Shown: piece after piece, positions 28,424-36,598 of the stretch
Position numbering within the stretch: the stretch's first letter is position 1
How the letters are laid out: every line of letters begins with the position of its first letter
Assembly: GCF_009866655.1 (NCBI RefSeq)
Contig: NZ_CP047420.1
Span: forward strand, 1,674,001 to 1,738,000
Direction of reading: 5' to 3'
Length of the DNA stretch: 64,000 nucleotides
Source of the DNA: Rathayibacter sp. VKM Ac-2804
GTDB taxonomy: Bacteria; Actinomycetota; Actinomycetes; Actinomycetales; Microbacteriaceae
Notes under the pieces: model-generated
What the model saw: the letters and a program-made list of their open reading frames with translations, nothing else
Database searches by the model: none
What the model was told of the DNA's origin: nothing
Program-made: the position numbers and the translations under genes

Positions 28424-31090
28424 ATGACGATCCAGCGCCCCGGAGCGAGGCTCCTGCCGCCGACGCCGCCGGCCGTGCCGCCGCGCCCGTCCTTTCCGTG
28501 GATCGCGGCGCTGGCCCCGGTGCTGACGTCGCTCGTGCTGTACGCGCTGACATCGTCGCCGTACACGCTGGCTCTCGCCGCGCTCGGGCCGGTCGTCGCG
28601 GTCGCGTCCTTCCTCGACTCGCGCCGTCTCCGCCGCCGGACCGCGCGTCGAGAGGGCGAGCGCTACGCGCGGGAGCTCACCGCCTACACGGCCGCAACGG
28701 CGCTGGCGCGTGCGGAGGAGCTCGACGCACTGCGCCGCGCGTCGCCCCGTCCGCTCGACGTCCTCGAGCACCGGGTGCCGGTGGACGCCCGCTGGCGGCG
28801 CGCCGCCGCGGGGCTGGAGATCGTGCTCGGGCAGAGACCGGCAGCGGGGGAGGACTCCACGGACGGCGGGGCTCCGCTGCCGGCGGCGCTCTCCTCGGGG
28901 ATCGGCGTCGTCGGACCGCCGGTCCTCGCCCGGGCGCTGGTGCGCGGGCTCCTGGTGCAGGTGGCCGAGCTCGTGGCACCGGACTCCCTCCGGATCGAGC
29001 TGCCGAGCGGAGCCGGGTGGAACTGCCTCCGCGCCCTGCCGCACCTCCGCGCGGTCACGGCGCCGCTGGGCCTCGCCGTTCTGCAGGGGGACGGAGTGAG
29101 CGATGCCGACGCGGTCGTCGCGCTGGCCGGCAGCGCGGACGAGCTGCCGAAGCGGTGCCGCTGCATCGTGCAGGTCGGCGGCGCGGGTGCCGCGAGTGTG
29201 GTCGGCCGGGCCGGAGCCGGCGTGCTGGAGCCGCTGGTCGCCGACTACGTCTCGGTCGAGCAGGCGCGCGGCTACGCCGAGTCCCTCGCCGCGGCCCACG
29301 GCCCGGGAGCGGAGGAGCTGCCGGACACCGTCCTGCTCTCCGAGCTCGGCGAGCCGGCTCGGCTCGGCGGCGGCGGAGGCCTTCCGGTGCTGCTCGGGAA
29401 GGCCGCGGACGGCCCGGTCGAGATCGATCTGGTCCGCGACGGACCGCACGCCGTCATCGGCGGGACGACGGGGAGCGGCAAGAGCGAGCTCCTGATCGCC
29501 TGGGTGGTGGCGCTGGCGGCTCGGTACCCGCCCGCCGCCGTGACGTTCCTGCTCGCGGACTTCAAGGGCGGCGCGGGGTTCGGGGCACTCCGGCGGCTCC
29601 CGCACGTCACGGGCGTGATCACCGATCTCGATCCCGAGGGAGCGGTCCGCGCCTTCGCCAGCATCGCGGCCGAGCTGCGCCGGCGCGAGGTGCTGCTCGC
29701 CGAGCACGGAGTCCCCGACATCGCCCGGCTGCCGCCCGGGCTGCTCGCGCGCCTGGTGATCCTCGTCGACGAGTGCGCGGTCGTGCTCGAGCGCGCTCCG
29801 GAGCTGCACCGCACCTTCGCCGACATCGCCGCGCGCGGGCGCTCGCTCGGCCTCCACCTCGTGCTCTGCACGCAGCGGCCCGTCGGCGTCGTCCGCGACG
29901 CGGTCGCGGCGAACTGCGGCCTGAGGATCGCGCTCCGGGTGCACGATGCGGCCGACTCGCGAGCGCTGATCGGCTCGGACGCCGCCGCCCGGATCCCGCA
30001 CCGAGCGGCCGGCCGGTGCGTCGTCTCGATCGGCGGTCAGGGGAGAGTCGTCCAGGCGGCTCTCGCGGGGGAGGACGACATCGCCACGGTGCTCCGCAGG
30101 GGCGGCCGGGACGCCTCCGTCCACCGGCCCTGGCTCGATCCGCTGCCGGCCCGGATCCCGCTGCCGGAGCGTGGGCGACCGGGTCGCGTCGCGCTCGGGC
30201 TCGTGGACCGCCCCGCCGAGCAGCGGCAGGACGTCGTCCACCTCGATCGCCGCTCGATCCTCGTCCTCGGCGCGGCGGGCTCGGGCAGGAGCGGCGTGCT
30301 CCGGACGCTCGCGGCGCAGCTCGAGGGAGCCCGCATCGTCGGCCCGCTCGACGCGGAGGAGGCCTGGGAAGCGGTCGTCGCCGACGAAGGGCCGGGCGGT
30401 CTGCTTCTGCTCGACGACCTCGATCTCCTGCTCCGCCGCTGCGGCGACGACGAGCGCCGTCGGCTGCTCGACGCCCTGCAGACCGCGCTCCGCTCCGACG
30501 GCGCGCCGATCGTCGTCACGGCCCGCCGGGTGACCGACGGCCTGGCCGCGCTCCGAGACGCCTTCGACGACGTGCTCCTCCTGCGCGCCGCGCACCGCCA
30601 GGAGCACCAGCTGCTCGCGCTGCACGGGGAGCCGTACCGCGGCGACCTCCCGGCGGGCGGGGGGTGGTGGCGCGGCGAGCGGATCCAGGTCTTCGCGCCG
30701 CCGCCGTCGCCTCCCGCGCGTCGCCGTGCCGCCGTGCCGGTCGTGCCGACGGGAGAGCGGCCGTTCGCCGTCCTGACGAACCGTGCGAACGCGCTGCGGG
30801 CGAGGCTCGCCGACGCTCGGATCCCGGCCGTCCTCGTCGGAGAGGCCGCGGACGTGCCGCCCCCGCCAGGTGCCGCGATCCTCGGAACGGTCGTGGAGTG
30901 GTCGGCCGCCAGGGGACTCCTTGCGCGGCTCCGCGCGGGCGCCCCCGTCGTGCTCGAGGTGCCGGCGGGCGAGGCGCGGGTCGTCCTGGGGCCGCTCCCG
31001 CCGGCACCCCTCTGCGTCGGAGAGCGGGTCCTGCTGGAGGCGGACGGCCGCCTCCGCCGCGCGCGCTGGCCGGACGCGAGCGCACGCTGA
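28424..31090 (+). CDS. Membrane-anchored FtsK/SpoIIIE-type ATPase resembling type VII secretion EccC/EssC
   Basis: 888 aa. Two N-terminal membrane helices (about 25-43 and 48-64) and a basic stretch, then two ATPase modules. Module 1 has an intact P-loop G347-G-T-T-G-S-G-K353-S, the EccC/EssC-like FLLADFKGGAGFGALRRLPHV, Walker B LVILVD449-E450 and LVLCTQRP. Module 2 has G616-A-A-G-S-G-R622-S with Arg for Lys, and LLLLD664-D665, so it is probably not an active ATPase. The layout is that of type VII secretion motor proteins, which drive WXG100 export, but shorter (two modules, not three). No WXG100 gene, EccB, EccD or mycosin is in the window. It follows PP2C and FHA genes. Confidence 0.85.
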   Translation: MTIQRPGARLLPPTPPAVPPRPSFPWIAALAPVLTSLVLYALTSSPYTLALAALGPVVAVASFLDSRRLRRRTARREGERYARELTAYTAATALARAEELDALRRASPRPLDVLEHRVPVDARWRRAAAGLEIVLGQRPAAGEDSTDGGAPLPAALSSGIGVVGPPVLARALVRGLLVQVAELVAPDSLRIELPSGAGWNCLRALPHLRAVTAPLGLAVLQGDGVSDADAVVALAGSADELPKRCRCIVQVGGAGAASVVGRAGAGVLEPLVADYVSVEQARGYAESLAAAHGPGAEELPDTVLLSELGEPARLGGGGGLPVLLGKAADGPVEIDLVRDGPHAVIGGTTGSGKSELLIAWVVALAARYPPAAVTFLLADFKGGAGFGALRRLPHVTGVITDLDPEGAVRAFASIAAELRRREVLLAEHGVPDIARLPPGLLARLVILVDECAVVLERAPELHRTFADIAARGRSLGLHLVLCTQRPVGVVRDAVAANCGLRIALRVHDAADSRALIGSDAAARIPHRAAGRCVVSIGGQGRVVQAALAGEDDIATVLRRGGRDASVHRPWLDPLPARIPLPERGRPGRVALGLVDRPAEQRQDVVHLDRRSILVLGAAGSGRSGVLRTLAAQLEGARIVGPLDAEEAWEAVVADEGPGGLLLLDDLDLLLRRCGDDERRRLLDALQTALRSDGAPIVVTARRVTDGLAALRDAFDDVLLLRAAHRQEHQLLALHGEPYRGDLPAGGGWWRGERIQVFAPPPSPPARRRAAVPVVPTGERPFAVLTNRANALRARLADARIPAVLVGEAADVPPPPGAAILGTVVEWSAARGLLARLRAGAPVVLEVPAGEARVVLGPLPPAPLCVGERVLLEADGRLRRARWPDASAR

Positions 31091-31117
31091 ACGGGAGGAA
31101 TCCGCGGTCGATACGCG

Positions 31118-31154
31118 TCTGGAACGCGGATTTCGTGACGATCATGTTTCCAGA
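31118..31154. repeat. Inverted repeat upstream of the polyamine transporter operon
   Basis: TCTGGAA (31118-31124) and TTCCAGA (31148-31154) are perfect inverted arms 23 nt apart, about 109 nt before the transporter start. The spacing suits two half-sites of a regulator; alternatively chance. Confidence 0.45.
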
Positions 31155-31262
31155 TGGCCGATCTCGTCGGTCCTTCATCGACAGACGTCCGAGCTCTGTG
31201 CCAGTATTTCCCCACGTTCACGCCGGTGGGCCCGAGCACCGACGCAGTCAGGAGCCGCAGCC

Positions 31263-32489
31263 ATGACCCGTCCTCTCCCGAGGGACCCCGTACTCCGCGA
31301 GGCCATCGCCGTCGCGCGCTCCCGAGAGCGGGAACGGCGGGCGATGCTCTCGCGGCGCGCCGTCCTCGGCGGTCTCGGTCTCGGGGTCGGAGCACTGGCG
31401 CTCGCCGCCTGCGCGCCGGTCTCGCGCGCCGCACCGACCGCCGCCGTCGACGACTCCGCCGCAGACCCCCGTCTCGTCTGGGACAACTGGCCCGCCTACC
31501 TCGACGAGGACGACGACGGCGGCTACCCGACGCTGATGGCGTTCGAGGAGCAGACCGGGATCTCCGTCACCTACAACGTCGCGGTCGACGACAACAACTC
31601 GTACTACGGCAAGGTGAAGGACCAGCTCGCCCTCGGCCAGTACATCGGCGCCGACACCGTCTGCCTGACGGAGTGGATGGTCTCCCGCCTGGCCCGTCGC
31701 GGCTACATCCAGGAGCTCGACCACGCGAACATCCCGAACATCGCGAATCTCACCCCGTCGCTCGCGAATCCGGACTTCGATCCGGGGCGCCACCGCTCGC
31801 TCCCGTTCCAGGCCGGCTTCGCCGGGATCTGCTGGAACAAGGAGAAGCTCCCCAACGGCCTCGCCAGCGTGGACGACCTCTGGGATCCGGCGCTGCGCGG
31901 GCGGGTCGGCGTGCTCAGCGAGATGCGCGACACGATCGGGCTGATCATGCTCGCCCAGGGCACCGACATCGCCGGGGCCTGGGGGGACGACGAGTACATG
32001 AACGCGATCGACGTCTTCCGGAAGCAGGTCGACGAGGGCCAGATCCGCAACATCAAGGGCAACGCGTACCTCAACGATCTGCAGAACGAGGACACCCTCG
32101 CCGCTATCTGCTGGTCGGGCGACATCACGCTGATCAACACCGAGGCCGGCGACAAGTGGGAGTTCGCGCTCCCCGACTCGGGCGGCACCCTGTGGAACGA
32201 CACGTTCGTCGTGCCGATGGGCTCGCAGCGCAAGGCCAATGCCGAAGCGCTGATGAACTACTACTACGAGCCGGAGGTCGCCGCCGAGGTGGCCGCCTGG
32301 GTCAACTACATCACCCCCGTCGACGGAGCGAAGGACGCCATGGAGAGCATCGACCCGGAGCTGGCCGAGAACCAGCTGATCTTCCCCGACGAGGACACGC
32401 TCGCGCAGTCCCACATCTTCCGGACGCTCACCGCGGACGAGGAGAAGGACTATCAGGCCGAGTTCCAGAAAGTGCTGCTGGGCATCTGA
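31263..32489 (+). CDS. potD: Polyamine-type ABC transporter substrate-binding lipoprotein
   Basis: 408 aa. The N-terminal M-L-S-R31-R32-A-V-L-G-G then a hydrophobic stretch ending A-L-A-A-C50 gives a twin-arginine-like signal with lipobox, so it is probably a Tat-exported lipoprotein. The mature part follows the PotD/PotF family (LVWDNWPAYLDEDD, ADTVCLTEWMVSRLARRGYIQELD, ICWSGDI). AGGAG lies 8 nt before ATG 31263. Its stop overlaps the ATPase start (TGATG). Substrate (putrescine, spermidine or similar) is by family only. Confidence 0.9.
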   Translation: MTRPLPRDPVLREAIAVARSRERERRAMLSRRAVLGGLGLGVGALALAACAPVSRAAPTAAVDDSAADPRLVWDNWPAYLDEDDDGGYPTLMAFEEQTGISVTYNVAVDDNNSYYGKVKDQLALGQYIGADTVCLTEWMVSRLARRGYIQELDHANIPNIANLTPSLANPDFDPGRHRSLPFQAGFAGICWNKEKLPNGLASVDDLWDPALRGRVGVLSEMRDTIGLIMLAQGTDIAGAWGDDEYMNAIDVFRKQVDEGQIRNIKGNAYLNDLQNEDTLAAICWSGDITLINTEAGDKWEFALPDSGGTLWNDTFVVPMGSQRKANAEALMNYYYEPEVAAEVAAWVNYITPVDGAKDAMESIDPELAENQLIFPDEDTLAQSHIFRTLTADEEKDYQAEFQKVLLGI

Positions 32490-33688
32490 TGGCCACCGGA
32501 ACCTTCGCCGAGCGCGGCGCCGACCTCGAACTGGTCGGGATCAGCAAGCAGTACCCGGGCTTCACCGCCCTCGACTCGCTGGACCTCACGATCCCCGCGG
32601 GATCCTTCTTCGCTCTCCTGGGGCCCTCCGGCTGCGGGAAGACGACCACCCTGCGGCTCGTCGCCGGTCTCGAGGAGCCGAGCGCGGGCCGGATCCTGAT
32701 CGGCGGGAAGGACGTCACGGCCACCAAGACGTTCCAGCGCCCGGTGAACACCGTCTTCCAGTCCTACGCGCTGTTCCCGCACATGTCGATCCTCGAGAAC
32801 GTCGCCTTCGGCCTCAAGCGCCGCCGGATCGACGACCCGGTGGGCAAGGCGCACGAGGCGCTCCGGCTCGTCGAGCTCGACCACCTCGCCCAGCGCCGTC
32901 CGGCGCAGCTCTCCGGCGGGCAGCAGCAGCGGGTCGCCCTCGCCCGGGCGATCGTGAACCGGCCCGCTCTCCTGCTCCTGGACGAGCCCCTCGGTGCGCT
33001 CGACCTCAAGCTCCGCCGGCAGATGCAGCTCGAGCTGAAGTCGATCCAGGAGGAGGTCGGCCTCACCTTCCTGCACGTCACCCACGACCAGGAGGAGGCC
33101 ATGACCATGGCCGACACCGTCGCGGTGATGAACAAGGGCCGGATCGAGCAGATGGGCGCTCCCGAGGCGCTCTACGAGCTCCCGCGGACGGTCTTCGTCG
33201 CCAACTTCCTCGGCCAGTCGAACCTCTTCACCGGCGAGGTCGTCGCCTCGACCGGCACCGCGCTGACCGTCGCCGCCGGCGACGCCCGGATCGTCGTGCC
33301 CACCGCCCGTGCGGCCCGCGAGTCCGGCGAGATGACGATCGGCGTCCGCCCCGAGAAGCTCCTGCTGCTCACCGAGGCGCCCGCCGACTCCCCGGACCGC
33401 AACGTGCTCGGGCCGGGGCGCGTCGTCGACGTCTCCTTCAGCGGCGTCAGCACGCAGTACACGATCGAAATCCCCACGCTCGGCTCGATCGTCGTCTTCG
33501 CCCAGAACATGGTCTTCGGGCCGGTCGTCGGCGAGGGTGCGCAGGTCTGGGTGAGCTGGAGCATCGAGCACGGCTTCGGGCTGGCCGACGAACCGGGCAC
33601 CGTGCCGCGCTTCGCCGCCGACGACTCCACCCGCTCGATCGCCCTGCAGAAGCGCGGGCTGCTCGCCGGCCGCTCCGGAGGAGCGTAG
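32489..33688 (+). CDS. potA: Polyamine-type ABC transporter ATP-binding protein
   Basis: 399 aa. Walker A G-P-S-G-C-G-K-T-T, Q-loop VFQSYALFPHMSI, signature LSGGQQQRVALARA, Walker B LLLLDEPLGALD and H-loop HVTHDQEEA are all intact. The C-terminal third is the TOBE regulatory domain (MTIGVRPEKLLLL). It couples ATP hydrolysis to the two permeases that follow. It shares a base with the previous stop. Confidence 0.95.
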   Translation: MATGTFAERGADLELVGISKQYPGFTALDSLDLTIPAGSFFALLGPSGCGKTTTLRLVAGLEEPSAGRILIGGKDVTATKTFQRPVNTVFQSYALFPHMSILENVAFGLKRRRIDDPVGKAHEALRLVELDHLAQRRPAQLSGGQQQRVALARAIVNRPALLLLDEPLGALDLKLRRQMQLELKSIQEEVGLTFLHVTHDQEEAMTMADTVAVMNKGRIEQMGAPEALYELPRTVFVANFLGQSNLFTGEVVASTGTALTVAAGDARIVVPTARAARESGEMTIGVRPEKLLLLTEAPADSPDRNVLGPGRVVDVSFSGVSTQYTIEIPTLGSIVVFAQNMVFGPVVGEGAQVWVSWSIEHGFGLADEPGTVPRFAADDSTRSIALQKRGLLAGRSGGA

Positions 33689-33690
33689 GC

Positions 33691-34608
33691 ATGGCCTTCG
33701 CTGCGTTCGCGTCCGGCTCGACCGACACGCTCGATCCGCCGGTCCGCCGGCGGTCGACGATCGCCCTGGTGCTCCTGCTGCCGGGCATCGTCTACATGCT
33801 GCTGTTCTTCCTCACGCCGCTGATCTCCCTCGTGCTGACCTCGTTCCAGGTCGAGGTGCCGGACGGCGACATCGGCGAGTACGCGCCGGGCTTCGCCTGG
33901 CAGAACTACCTCGTCGTGATGGCCGACTACTGGCCGCACGCGATCCGCTCCTTCGGCTACGCCCTGATCGCCACGGTGCTCGCGCTCGTGATCAGCTATC
34001 CGCTCGCCTACTTCATCGGAGTGAAGGCGCGGCCCTGGCCGCTGCTGCAGAACCTGCTGCTGACGCTGGTGATCGCGCCCTTCTTCATCAGCTTCCTGCT
34101 GCGCACGCTGGCCTGGAAGCAGATCCTCGCGGACGAGAGCCCGCTCGTGCAGGCCCTCAAGACCGTCGCGATACTGCCCTCCGACGGGCACCTCACGGGC
34201 ACCCCGATCGCCGTCGTCTTCGGCATCACCTACAACTTCATCCCCTTCATGACGCTGCCGCTCTACACGACTCTGGAGCGGCTCGACACCCGGCTCCTCG
34301 AGGCCGGCTCCGACCTCTACGCGCACCCCGCCTCGGTGTTCTGGAAGGTGACCGTGCCGCTCTCGATGCCCGGCATCGTCTCCGGCACGCTGCTCACCTT
34401 CATCCCGGCGGCGGGCGACTACATCAACGCGAGCCGCGACTTCCTCGGCTCGTCGCGGACCTCGATGGTCGGCAACGCGATCGAGGCGAACTTCCTCACC
34501 CTCGAGAACTACCCGGCCGCGGCCGCGCTCTCGATCGTGCTGATGGCCGTGATCCTGGTCATCGTCGGCTTCTACGTGAAGCGCAGTGGAACGGAGGACC
34601 TCCTGTGA
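33691..34608 (+). CDS. potB: Polyamine-type ABC transporter permease 1
   Basis: 305 aa, six membrane helices. The EAA loop that docks on the ATPase reads L-E-A-G-S-D-L-Y-A-H-P-A-S-V-F-W-K-V-T-V. It starts 2 nt after potA; its stop overlaps the next start (GTGA). Confidence 0.93.
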   Translation: MAFAAFASGSTDTLDPPVRRRSTIALVLLLPGIVYMLLFFLTPLISLVLTSFQVEVPDGDIGEYAPGFAWQNYLVVMADYWPHAIRSFGYALIATVLALVISYPLAYFIGVKARPWPLLQNLLLTLVIAPFFISFLLRTLAWKQILADESPLVQALKTVAILPSDGHLTGTPIAVVFGITYNFIPFMTLPLYTTLERLDTRLLEAGSDLYAHPASVFWKVTVPLSMPGIVSGTLLTFIPAAGDYINASRDFLGSSRTSMVGNAIEANFLTLENYPAAAALSIVLMAVILVIVGFYVKRSGTEDLL

Positions 34609-35480
34609 CCGCCACCGCCGACCGTCCCGTCGCGAGCGCCCAGGAGGCTCTGGGAGCACCGCCGCCCGCGCCCGTTCGAGGTCCGCGCCGCTTCCAGGGC
34701 CTCGGGCTGGGGATCTACACCGCCCTCGCGCTGATCTTCCTGCTGATCCCGATCGGCTACACCTTCGTCTACTCGTTCAACGACTCGGGCAAGAGCAATC
34801 TCGCCTGGCGCGGCTTCACCTTCGACAAGTGGGTCTCGGCGTGGACGAGCGAGGAGGTGATGACGGCCTTCGGCAACAGCCTCCTGGTCGGTGTGGTCGC
34901 GACCGTCCTGGCGACCGCGCTCGGCACGATGATCGCCATCGCGCTCGTCCGGTTCCGCTTCCGGTTCCGCTCCGCGATCAGCCTGCTGCTGTTCCTGCCG
35001 ATGGCCACCCCGGAGGTGGTGCTCGGCGCCGGTCTGGCCGCCCAGTTCCTCGCGGTCGGCACCGAGAAGGGCCTGGTGACGATCATCCTGGCGCACACGA
35101 TGTTCTGCATCAGCTTCGTCGTGGTGACGGTCAAGGCCCGCGTCGCGAGTCTGGACCCGCGGCTCGAGGAGGCGGGGCGCGACCTCTACGCCTCGCCGAG
35201 CCAGGTCTTCTGGCGGATCACCTTCCCGCTGCTGCTGCCCGGCATCCTCGCCGCCGCGCTGCTCTCCTTCGCGCTGAGCTTCGACGACTTCATCATCACG
35301 AACTTCAACTCCGGCTCGGTCACCACGTTCCCGAAGTACATCTACATCGCGGCGGCGCGCGGCATCCCTGCGGAGGCCAACGTCATCGCGTCGGCGGTGT
35401 TCGTGCTGGCGATCCTCATCGTCGTCGTCACGCAGGTGTCCTCGGCGGCGCGGGCGAAGCGGCTGGCGAGGACGCAGTAG
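34605..35480 (+). CDS. potC: Polyamine-type ABC transporter permease 2
   Basis: 291 aa, six helices, EAA loop L-E-E-A-G-R-D-L-Y-A-S-P-S-Q-V-F-W-R-I. A Pro/Ala-rich N-terminal tail of ~30 residues precedes helix 1. GTG start overlapping potB. The last codons are the first of three 18-bp tandem units running past the stop. Confidence 0.93.
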   Translation: MTATADRPVASAQEALGAPPPAPVRGPRRFQGLGLGIYTALALIFLLIPIGYTFVYSFNDSGKSNLAWRGFTFDKWVSAWTSEEVMTAFGNSLLVGVVATVLATALGTMIAIALVRFRFRFRSAISLLLFLPMATPEVVLGAGLAAQFLAVGTEKGLVTIILAHTMFCISFVVVTVKARVASLDPRLEEAGRDLYASPSQVFWRITFPLLLPGILAAALLSFALSFDDFIITNFNSGSVTTFPKYIYIAAARGIPAEANVIASAVFVLAILIVVVTQVSSAARAKRLARTQ

Positions 35481-35516
35481 CCGGCGAGGACGTCGTCACC
35501 GGCGAGGACGCAGGAG
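35463..35516. repeat. Three 18-bp tandem repeats across the potC stop codon
   Basis: Units at 35463, 35481 and 35499 share the core GGCGAGGACG. The TAG stop of potC is the end of unit 1; units 2 and 3 are untranslated. Confidence 0.7.
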
Positions 35517-35531
35517 CGGCGGTGCCGCGCC

Positions 35532-36527
35532 TCAGACGTAGGAGGCGCGGATCGCGCCGACGGGCTGCCCGCCGCCGGTGACCACCGGGTTGAGGCGCAC
35601 GAGCACCTCGTTCGCCGCGGTGCGGTCGACGCTGCCCGCCTCGACCAGCAGCTTCAGCGCCACGACGGTCGCGGCGCGCAGGCTCCCGTCCAGGATCTTC
35701 AGCGCGACGGTCGTGCCGTCCGGCGACGCCATCACGAGCACGCCCTCCGCGCCGAGCTTCGCGACCAGGCCGAGCCGCTCGATCACGACGGTGTTGTCGC
35801 GACCCGGTCCGTCCAGGGCCCAGGCGTTCTCGAGGATCGCCTCGGTGAGGACGCCGGCCTGACGGTAGAGCCCGAAGGGCGAGGCGGGGGAGGAGGAGAC
35901 GATCCGCGAGATCCCCTTGGCCAGAGCGGTGAGGGGCAGCGCGTGCACCGGAGCGCCGCAGCCGTCGATGCCCGAGGCGACGATCCGCTCTCCGGTGAGC
36001 CGCTCGATGGTGTCGACGATGTGCTGCTGCAGCGGGTGCGAGCGCTCGAGGTAGTCGTCGGTGCTCCAGCCGTTCTGCACGCAGGCGAGCAGCATCGCGG
36101 CGTGCTTCCCCGAGCAGTTCATGTAGAGCGGATCCGCGCTCGCGCCGGCGCGCAGCAGCTTGGCGCGCGAGGCCGAGTCGGTCGGCCAGTCGGCCGGGCA
36201 CTGCAGTGCCGAGTGGTCGAGCCCCGCGCGGAAGAGCAGGTTCTGCACCAGGGCGACGTGCTGCGGGATGCCGGCGTGGCTCGCGGTCGCGATGACCGCC
36301 TCCGCTCCGCTCAGCTCGACGCCGGCGGTCATCACGGCGAGGGCCTGGAAGGGCTTGAGGCAGGAGCGGGGGAAGACCGGCGCCGTCGGCGTGCCCAGGG
36401 TGCGGGCGACGCGGCCGTCGGAGTCGAGGAGCACGGCCGATCCGGCGTGGCGCGACTCGATGAAGCCGGAGCGCTCGACCACCGCCAGTTCGACGGACTC
36501 GGCGAGGGTGAAGGTACCTGCGGACAT
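35532..36527 (-). CDS. Type II L-asparaginase-family protein (PF06089)
   Basis: 331 aa. The short Rhizobium-type asparaginase II family, unrelated to E. coli AnsA/B: N-terminal VERSGFIESRHAGSAVL, PVFPRSCLKPFQAL, MNCSGKHAAMLLAC and SGIDGCGAPVHALPL. It would hydrolyse asparagine to aspartate and ammonia; no signal peptide, so cytoplasmic. It is convergent with potC and separated from gabT by a terminator hairpin. Its place among amine-use genes suggests nitrogen scavenging. Confidence 0.9.
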   Translation of the reverse strand: MSAGTFTLAESVELAVVERSGFIESRHAGSAVLLDSDGRVARTLGTPTAPVFPRSCLKPFQALAVMTAGVELSGAEAVIATASHAGIPQHVALVQNLLFRAGLDHSALQCPADWPTDSASRAKLLRAGASADPLYMNCSGKHAAMLLACVQNGWSTDDYLERSHPLQQHIVDTIERLTGERIVASGIDGCGAPVHALPLTALAKGISRIVSSSPASPFGLYRQAGVLTEAILENAWALDGPGRDNTVVIERLGLVAKLGAEGVLVMASPDGTTVALKILDGSLRAATVVALKLLVEAGSVDRTAANEVLVRLNPVVTGGGQPVGAIRASYV

Positions 36528-36540
36528 CCCCCCATCTTGC

Positions 36541-36583
36541 CCGACGGCCCGGCGCCTCCTGAGCGGAGGGGCCGGGCCGTCGG
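36541..36583 (-). terminator. Hairpin terminator after gabT
   Basis: CCGACGGCCCGGC (36541-36553) pairs perfectly with 36571-36583, and CCTCC/GGAGG pairs further inside. It lies just past the gabT stop on the minus strand. Confidence 0.78.
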
Positions 36584-36598
36584 TGGTGGAGGCGGCGC

